The notes under the pieces: generated by a model
Database searches by the model: none
What the model saw: only the letters and a program-made list of their open reading frames with translations
What the model was told of the DNA's origin: nothing
Assembly (NCBI GenBank): GCA_930367205.1
Contig: OV884011.1
Coordinates: forward strand, 88,955,474 to 89,019,473
DNA length: 64,000 bases
Direction of reading: 5' to 3'
Origin: Acanthosoma haemorrhoidale
Taxonomy: Eukaryota > Arthropoda > Insecta > Hemiptera > Acanthosomatidae
Program-made: the position numbers and the translations under genes
Shown: positions 34,701 to 43,700 of the stretch, one piece after another
Layout: each line of letters begins with the position of its first letter
How positions within the stretch are numbered: position 1 is the stretch's first letter

Positions 34701-37700
34701 CATTGACCACATATAGACGATGCGTCCTTAAGGGCCCGACAAATCTGTCTTCGTTAATCCCCGGTGGTGACAAAATAGTTACCATATCGCATCACCCATA
34801 TTTCGTGTGTTCGGCCTTCAATAGCCCAGAAGTCTTGGTTAGCCAAATGATCTGGCGACGCTTGTCTGGATTTTGAACCACCATAGACATAGGGGCGGAA
34901 GATTTCGATTGCCCACACAATTCCTAACAGTTCTCTTTCGAGCGGCTCTCAGAATCAGTGATGCGTCTGCTAGCGTACGCTATCAGATTTTCCCCTCCAT
35001 CGTGGTCCTGCAAGAGTACCACTTGGGAGTACCATTGGATGCGTTGGGATGCGTACTCACTGGCGTCGGTGGTGATCGTGAATTGTAGGGAAAAATTCGG
35101 AAAGGCTAATACCGGTTCCTCCTACAGCCAGTCCATGCATCGCCGTAGATTGTGCTCCATCACTGGTGTGATCACTATATGCCGTCCTATATTGAGGAGG
35201 TTATTGATGGGCACTGGGTACTCCACCATTTTTAGGACAAACCGCCGATAGTAATTTAAGGACACGAGAAGTCGTCGGATTCCCTTTACATCTTTCGGGA
35301 CGGCCATCCGCTAGATCGCCTCGACTTTACTGCGGTCTGGTTGCATTCCCCCGCTGGACATTGTATGACCTAAAAAAATTACTTGCTCCTGTCCCAAAAG
35401 CGATTTTTCAGTAGAAGGTTTCAGCCCGAATTGCCGAATGCGGTTGAACGGTAAGTGTTCTACATGATTACGGCTGAAAACAAGTAAGTCGCCATATAGA
35501 CCTGGCAGAAGGACTCCTCTATACCCAGCAAACACTCGTCCATTAGCCGCTGGAACGTAATCGGCGCGTTCTTTAATCCAAACGGCATTCTTGTGAACTC
35601 ATAATGTCCCCGTTCAATTGTGAATGCGGTCATATGTTGGTCCCGTCGATGCATTCGGATCTGGTGGTAACCCGCTGTTAGGTCTAAAGTGCTAAATATC
35701 TTCGCCCCACCTAATCTATCTAGGATATCCTAAAAGTGGGGGATGGGGTATTTCTCGTCTACCGTATTTTCGTTCAACTTTCTGTTGTCGATGACCACTC
35801 GGTATTTCTCCTCGCCCCGTGTCCCTTTCTTCTTTACTGCCCACAGGGGACTATTATACGGTGACGTGCTATTCACCACGATACCCTGTCGTTTTAATGC
35901 TTCGATCTCCTCCCTGATGTGTTGTCTCAGCGCCTGCGGGTACCTCCTCTCTTTTACATATACCACGCGCTCCTGTTTGAGCGGAATTGCATGCATCATC
36001 TCCCCATTACTCCTAGTTTGTCCCCCACCTTGAAGAAGATATCCTCATAGTCTCTCCTAATCGACTCTTTCCAGGCAGACCTGGTGTGCAGGGTAAAAAA
36101 GGAGGTACTTACCCTGATACAGGCGGACGAGGAAACCCCATGGGAGATATGCATATGTGGGGGGGGGACGATGGACCCCAGAGGTGAATATATTCCAAAC
36201 GTTTCGAGAAATGAAATCTCCGAGACAGAATAATGGACAGTATGCTGCACTCCTGGTAGTCCACTACAATAAAATAAATGAAAAAATGAGGGAGACGACT
36301 AGCGCCGAGGAAGTGGAGGGCAGGATGGGGTTCCTGTCTACGATCTTAAAGGTACAATTAGCGAAGGAGACGGGAAGGATGGAAGGGTTCCCTATTGAGC
36401 GATCGGTCCTCGAATGAGCCCAGGCGATGATAGATGCTAGCGCAAGAGAGGAAGAAGTGAAAATGTATGAAGATGACAACGATTGGAGCCAGATCTCATA
36501 TAGGAGAAACAGGGCCCTGAAAGCGGTGTGGAAGAGACAGGAAACGCCGTTTGCCGGTAGAGACAGGGGAGCGACGGGAGAGAGAAGATTGGGAGTGATG
36601 AGGCCTAGGTACGCACCTCAGAAAGAAGATAGGCAATGTCATGACTGTGGAAAGACAGGCCAACTGGTAGCTCGGTGCCCTCTCACTAAGTGCTTTAAGT
36701 GTGGGGAAGAAGGACACATTGCAAGATAATGTCCATACGTGTTTCGTCGAAAGGAATTTCACAAAGCAGGACCAATGGAGGTAAATAACTAGGAAATCCG
36801 GGAGAGGCGGAGCGCGACACCAAGAGAAAATGGATCATCGGGCAAAAATTCATCAGGGGACGTCGGAGACAGACGGAGAGGAGTCGAAGCACAGTAGGAG
36901 TGACAGAAGAATCCCTCGCGCAGATGGGAGCGGCGTACGAGGCCTGAGGAGAGTGGCAGCAGAGAGGCGACCGCATCCTAAGGTGCAATACAGTGCGGGT
37001 ACCCAATTATTTAGTTCGGGAAGGGAGAGAGGTGCCTAATTAATACTGGCAGCACCAATACAATAATATCTCGTGGTGCGTTAGAGAGGTTGCGTAGAGG
37101 AGAGAGGGCACACCAGATCAACGTATGAGGGTGTAAATTACTTACTCTGGGGGGACCCTGCGAAGTAATGGGAGAAGTGGTCGTGGGGCTGGACGAATGG
37201 ACGAAAGTAATGGGTGACTTAAAAGTACACGTTGTGGAAGATATGCCGCGGGAATACCAGGTAATAGTGGGATGTGATGTACTGGGAAAAGTAGGCGCGC
37301 GCATTGAAAACGAGAGTGAGAACTGGAGGATCACACTAGGGAAGCGAACCTATCGAAGCCGGGGGAGGGGGCGTAAGGGGTGAAACGGTGCAAATAGGAG
37401 CGGTTAAGCGAGTGGAGGATTGGAGGGAGGGTCTGTGGAGCGAGTTTAGGGATATTTTGTTGGCTGAAGGGGACACTCTATGAGCAACGGGGAAAACGCT
37501 ACATGAGATCCCGTTAAAAATAGAGCGGGTGATGTATGTGAAGGAGAGGCGGTATCCGCAAGCGCTCAGACAACACATTAGAAAGGAGGTCGAGGATCAT
37601 CAGGTATAATAGCCCTTTGTGGGCAGTGAAAAAGAAAAGTCGACCGGGAGAAAGTGAGGAAAAAATACCAAATCTTGGTGGATTTTCGGAAACTTAACGA

Positions 37701-40700
37701 CAATACCATACCCTGGACGAAAAATATCCGATCCCGCGGTTTGAAGACATCCTATTAAGACTCAACGGTGCGAACATTTTTAGCACATTAGACCTAAAAG
37801 CAGGGTACCATCAGATCAAGGCTAGCTGCGCATGACCAACATAAAACGGCGTTCTCGTTTGAAAGAGGGCATTTTGAGTTCACGAGAATGCCGTTTGGTC
37901 TCAAAAATGCTCCAATAACCTTTCAGCGTCTCATGGACGAACTTCTAGGAGGAATGGACGAAAATATGTGCCAAATTTACATGGATGACCTGCTGATCAT
38001 CAGCCGAACGGAATCGGAACATATTCAACAACTCCGGAACGTATTTAGGAGATTAACAGATTTCGGGTTGAAACTGTCAATAGACAAATCGTCACTGGGG
38101 CAGGAGCAGATTAGTTTGAAAATGGAGGTGCCAAAAGACGTAAAAGGGATTCGGAGATTACTGGGGACGCTCAATTACTACCGCCGTTTCGTGCTCGACA
38201 TAGCAGAATATATGGTACCCATTAATAACTTACTACGGAAAGAAGCACGGATAATGAACACACCGCTAATAGAGCAGAATATCCGCAAATGCTTGGTACG
38301 TTTGCAGGGGGCGCCGATTTTGGCTTTCCCTAACTTCGAGAAGGATTTCACGATCACCACCGACGTAAGAGACTATGCCTTGGGGGCAGTATTATCACAG
38401 GAAGATGGGGACGGGGAAAGACCGGTGGCTTACGCGAGCAAACGCCTGATGGACACGAAGGTGCGGTACAGCGCTCTGGAACGAGAACTCCTCGGGATAG
38501 TGTGGGCCATTGGGCAATTCCGTCCGTATGTATTTGGCAAAAGGTTTCGAATAAATATGGACCACCGACCGCTTCAATGGGTCGGAAAACTCAAAGAAAC
38601 CCCTCAAGGGTAACGAGGTGGAAGGAATTCTTAGCGCAATACAATCTGGATATCGTATATAAGCCAGGGAAAGACAACGTCTTGGCAGATTGGATGTCGC
38701 GCGCTATTATATGGTGAACAACATAGAGGAAGGGGAAACATCTAGCGGTTTGAGGGAATTTATTGAGGAATGGATGCCTGAAGAAGCGGGTAGGAGCAGC
38801 ACGCGGGAAGATAGTGACAGGTGTGCGGATCCACCATCAGACGAGTCTATAGGGGAGAGACCGCGTGATATGGAGACGACAGATGAAATCATCAATAATA
38901 AGCGGAGGCAGATCATTTGGAAAACTCAAACATCGGGTACTCCATAGTACGTACCGTAGGAGTCAGATCGCGACGATTTGGTTACCACCGGGAGTTCGTG
39001 GAGATCAACTTTATCAAGCTCTCAAGGACGTGTCAAAACCTGGCAAAACACACTATTATTCGGGTAACACGACTGTGTGGGACAAAATTAAAAAGCTGTG
39101 GCAGAAAGAGCTGTTGGGGGTGGATCGCTCGTTCATTTGGTGTCTTTCCGCGACCAGACCCTGCCAGGAAGAATCTCCCACGGCAGAAGCATCATTGACG
39201 GAGATTTACGTGACGGGGTTTTAAGTGGGTCATTATCATCGACCCATTTAGCAAAGTGGCTATGGCCTATGCGGTGGGAGACAAGTCATCAGATTCCATA
39301 TTACAAGCCCTCAACACATGGTTTCAATTCTACGGCATACCGGAGAGGATCTCGTCGGACGAGGGACGGGAGTTTGACAATGCAACCGTGATAGCCGGAA
39401 TGCAAAAACGGCATGTGCCATCGCATTTTTATACTCCCGGGCATCCCAAGAGCAGGGGAACCATCGAAAGGTTACACAGCACCCTCAGCGATCACTTACG
39501 CGTGTATCAGGTGGATAAAGGTCTGTCGGCAGTTAAATCTTAATAAGACCAAGAGGAGTTTTTAAAAACTTTATTTTAAACTTAAACACAAGTAATATAA
39601 CTGATAACAAAAATGTCGGAGTAACGGGCTGTAATACAGTACAGTAAAGAAGTGGGCGTGAGAGGAAAGAGGAGTGATATATAGGAGGCTGGGAGGTGAT
39701 AAGGGGTGCTGGCGAAGTGCTAGTCTTGCAATGTGGCAGCTGGCAGGTGGCCCCTTTATCTCCTCCGATGTTTAAGATTCTTAGTCCTCTAAGCATACTA
39801 GGAAATGAGATTAATAGCTGCTGGCGCGTGAGGGCTGTTGTCTGGCTGGAGAATTCTTAAAATGTTGGGATGGTCTGGCTGCCTGGGATGATATATTAGT
39901 GTTGATGTAGGGTTTTGTAGGGAGTTGGTAGTTTAAAATTTTTTCTTAAGGGAGTATAGGATTAGGATTATAATAGCGGCCCCTATAATTAAATAAAAAT
40001 AAGTGTACATATTGGAGTGATTAAATATGAGTGATTCTAGAACTATATCTGATACATTTTTTTTTTTAATTCGCTGATATTTGGTCCCCCGGTAGATTTT
40101 CCTTCCTCCCCCTCTCTCAGGCCAGTTGTAACCAGATTTGAACCTTGAGGATGGTTGCTAAGAATATCATCCTGGCTTCTACTTCGGCTGTAGCGACTGT
40201 CTCGTTCATTTTCTGTGTAACCTTGTTGTACCACGTCAACAGTTCCCCGGTGTCTTTTTAACACTTTTGTCTGTTTCGATCGTCTTGTTTCTTGGAACAT
40301 CTGAAAGATATCGTCCTCCGGTGTCCATCTGACAACCCCGTAAGGACTTCCTCAACCTTTCCTCCACTCTACCTCCCATGGGGTGTCTTCTTCGGCCTGT
40401 ATTAGGTTTAATTTATTTCTATTTACCCTGCACACCAAGTCTGCCTTAATCGACTTCACGTCGCCTGGATCGAGTAGACCTTCATTCACCTTAGCTTCCA
40501 CTCTCTCCATAAATCTGTCACCGCCTTTGAGAAAATGGCTTAACTCACCGAGTTCTCCTTAAAATTTATCTAAGTCCAAGATTGCCCTTCTCAGGTCTTG
40601 CAACGTCACCACCCGCACTTTCATCCACGCCAATTACTAAAAAATGAAATGTGTGAAGTTTTAAATATAATACTGGTACAACTCAATGATAGATTTAGTG

Positions 40701-43700
40701 CTTTGCCAGAGGACGCAAACGACTTCAATGGACCCAATTTATAACTCATGCAACTAGATGATCTTGAAATAAGTGCAACAGACCTAGCATTGAAATATAA
40801 TAGCGACTTAGGTGCTCCAGCGTTTGTATGTAATATAAAATTGAGCGTTTCAAATATAAAGTCATATACTTTTTTGAAAATATAGGGGATATGGATGCTT
40901 TTCAAATCTGTTCATTAGTTTGATGCATGTTATGCCTTCGTGGCCCATCGTAGTTGTGGTTGTTTGCTGCTGCCTAAAATATTGAGTAAATAGTTTCAAG
41001 TATTGCATACGTAGAAGCAATGTATTTTCCTGTCCGTGACTATTGTAATTTTATCCGTTAAAATCTAACGGTTATTCAGTATTTAGTGTGTAGCTTTCGG
41101 TACAGCAAGTTTATCAGCATAGTTAATGGAGCAGAGTGGATCCAGTAAGTACTATTCCTCTGCTCATACATTTCCGCTTCATATCAGTTACTGCATGCTC
41201 CAATGCCTGGTTGAACATGTTCAGAAGTGCTTTGGTCACCTTGTTTTAGTATACCTTCGATTTCGTTGCTGTAAATTATGACGTAGTCAGCCCATCCATT
41301 TGTTTGCAACTACCAAGTACCTTGGAATTCCATTATACATTTATTCTATATTATAGTTTGGTTTTGATTAATTGCTTATTCCACAAAATTGTCTTTCTCC
41401 TCCACAAGATTAAGGCCTATGTCACCTTACTGAACACGCTAGACTCGTCGTTCGTAGCCAAATTTTTTTTGTTATTTTCTATTCTTCGCATGCTTATTTT
41501 ATATAACTCTTCTATTTCCTATTACCTACATAGTTTCTATCTGTTACATTACTGACCCTTCAGTTTCTAAAGACACATGATGATCTTGTAAATAATTTGT
41601 TAAAATATGTTTTCAGAGTAATGTCACACGAAGCAGAATCATTTTTTCTATCTTTCTCTAAAACGCTTGTGGATCATAGGACAGAATCTAATACTTCTAG
41701 AGCTGACCTAATAAACTATCTAATAAAAGCAAATCAGAAGAATTCAGAACAAAACAAACCAGGTTTCTAAGTAAAACCCTTTTTTGAATAAATATTTTAC
41801 ATATCATACAGCAGATTTAAATTTTTTTTTGTCCAGTGTATACAAATACAGATATAGCAGCACAGTGCCTAGCGTTTTACGCAGACAGTACTGAGACTGC
41901 TTCTAATCAACTTTCCTTCTTCCTTCTGGACTTGGCCAACAACCCGGAAGTACAGCAAAAGCTACGGAAGGAAATTCTTTTAGTCGGGAAAAATCCAGCA
42001 GATCTCGATCTGGGAAAGATCCACTCAATCAGTTATTTGACCATGGCGTTGAATGGTTTGTCAAATGACATTTTTCAGCCTATCGTGGTTTAAATATATT
42101 TTTTAATGCGATGTGGTATGCTTTGTTTCAGAAAGTATACGAATACACAGTCAAGTAACGTCTCTTACGAGGACTTGCACCAAAGACACCGTCTTGAGAG
42201 ATGTGCAGATACCAAAGGGTATCAAAGTCTTCATAGCGTTGGGCGGATTTCAGACGGATCCTGAGTACTTCCCGGATCCAGAGAGGTACGATCCAGAGAG
42301 GTTTTCCGAAGACAACAAGGACGCACAAGTCAAGTACACTTACATGCCTTTCGGAGAAGGACCAAGGATGTGTGTGGGTATGTTATCTGCCTTTGATTAA
42401 TTAATACTTCCTTGTGTGTGGGGACTTTAATCTGAAGCACAAACACTGGGGGATATGATCCACGAATACACGAGGACGTGCTTTGCTGTCTGCATTCTAA
42501 ACGGAAGCATTGCTCCACTACCTCTCCTGACAAAGCCACCTATTGGCCATCAGATCCCAACCGAAATCCAGATCCCCTTTAGTTTTTCTTCTACAATAGT
42601 TTAGGACCACTTACAGGAGCGCCCCGATGACCTCTCCTCCGATTATAGCCCTTTAACATTAACCGTTTCCCTATGGCCAATTCACAAACTGCCTCCTCCT
42701 TCATTTATTAGGGGCCCAATTGATTGTGACCACTTCCGCCAGCTTTAGAATGTTCTAATTACTATCCCATAAAAGCCAGGAGTTCCACAGGGCAGTGTCC
42801 CGGGTCCCATCCTCTATAATCTAAATACCGCTGATGTCCTCTCTACCCCAATACCTTTTTTGCCACATTTGCAGATGGCACTGCAGTCTTGTCATCCCAC
42901 CCAGACACCGATATAGCACCCCATAACCTTCAAAAACACCTTGATGAGATCGAGCACTGGTGCAACCAATGGCGGATTAAAGTTAATGAAGCAAAATGTT
43001 CCCACATTACCTTCACCCTTTGCCGCAAGTGTTGTCTACTAGTTTCTTTTAATTCCATTCATCTCCTTGTATCCGAGTTAGTACGGTACTTAGGCTTCCA
43101 TCTCAACAAACGACTGACCTGGAACCCACATACGAGGCTAAAAAGGCAAGAACGAAACAGTCGCTTTGGACAACTGCACAGACTACTTCAAAGGACATCC
43201 CATCTCTCAATAGAAAACAAATCACTAATTTACAAAGTTATACTTAAGCCAATCTGGGCATACGGAATAGAGCTATAAATGCGTGACAGTGGGAGTCCTG
43301 GGAATGGCCTATTTTTCCAATCATGCCCTGAGCATATGTGGCTCTCGCGCTCTTGGTCAGCCTCCGCTGGCTCATACCCGGTGACGCGGCTGACGGAGGA
43401 GCGTGGGGTACTTCCCAAGACTCTGCTTCATCTCGCGCATGAGGGAGGTGACAACCATGTGGATTTGGGCGGTCTCTGGGCTGTTTGTAAGTACTGTATG
43501 AATGAGCGAGTGAATGAAAACTTGTAAATATGGTATGAAAGAGATCATTTATTACAATTACTTAGGGCCCAATAAGGCAGATTGTAATTTTATTATAATA
43601 AAGCTGTTTAATAATAACAATTACCACATGTTAGAGATCGGAAAATAGAAGAAATTAGGAATAAAGACAACACAACAATGAAGAATTTACCCATGTTATT

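Noticed and set aside
40640..40905. hAT/zf-MYM-like transposase fragment (LVQLNDRFSALPED).
   Set aside because: Only a faint resemblance over a few residues, several stops, and no conserved block to anchor it.
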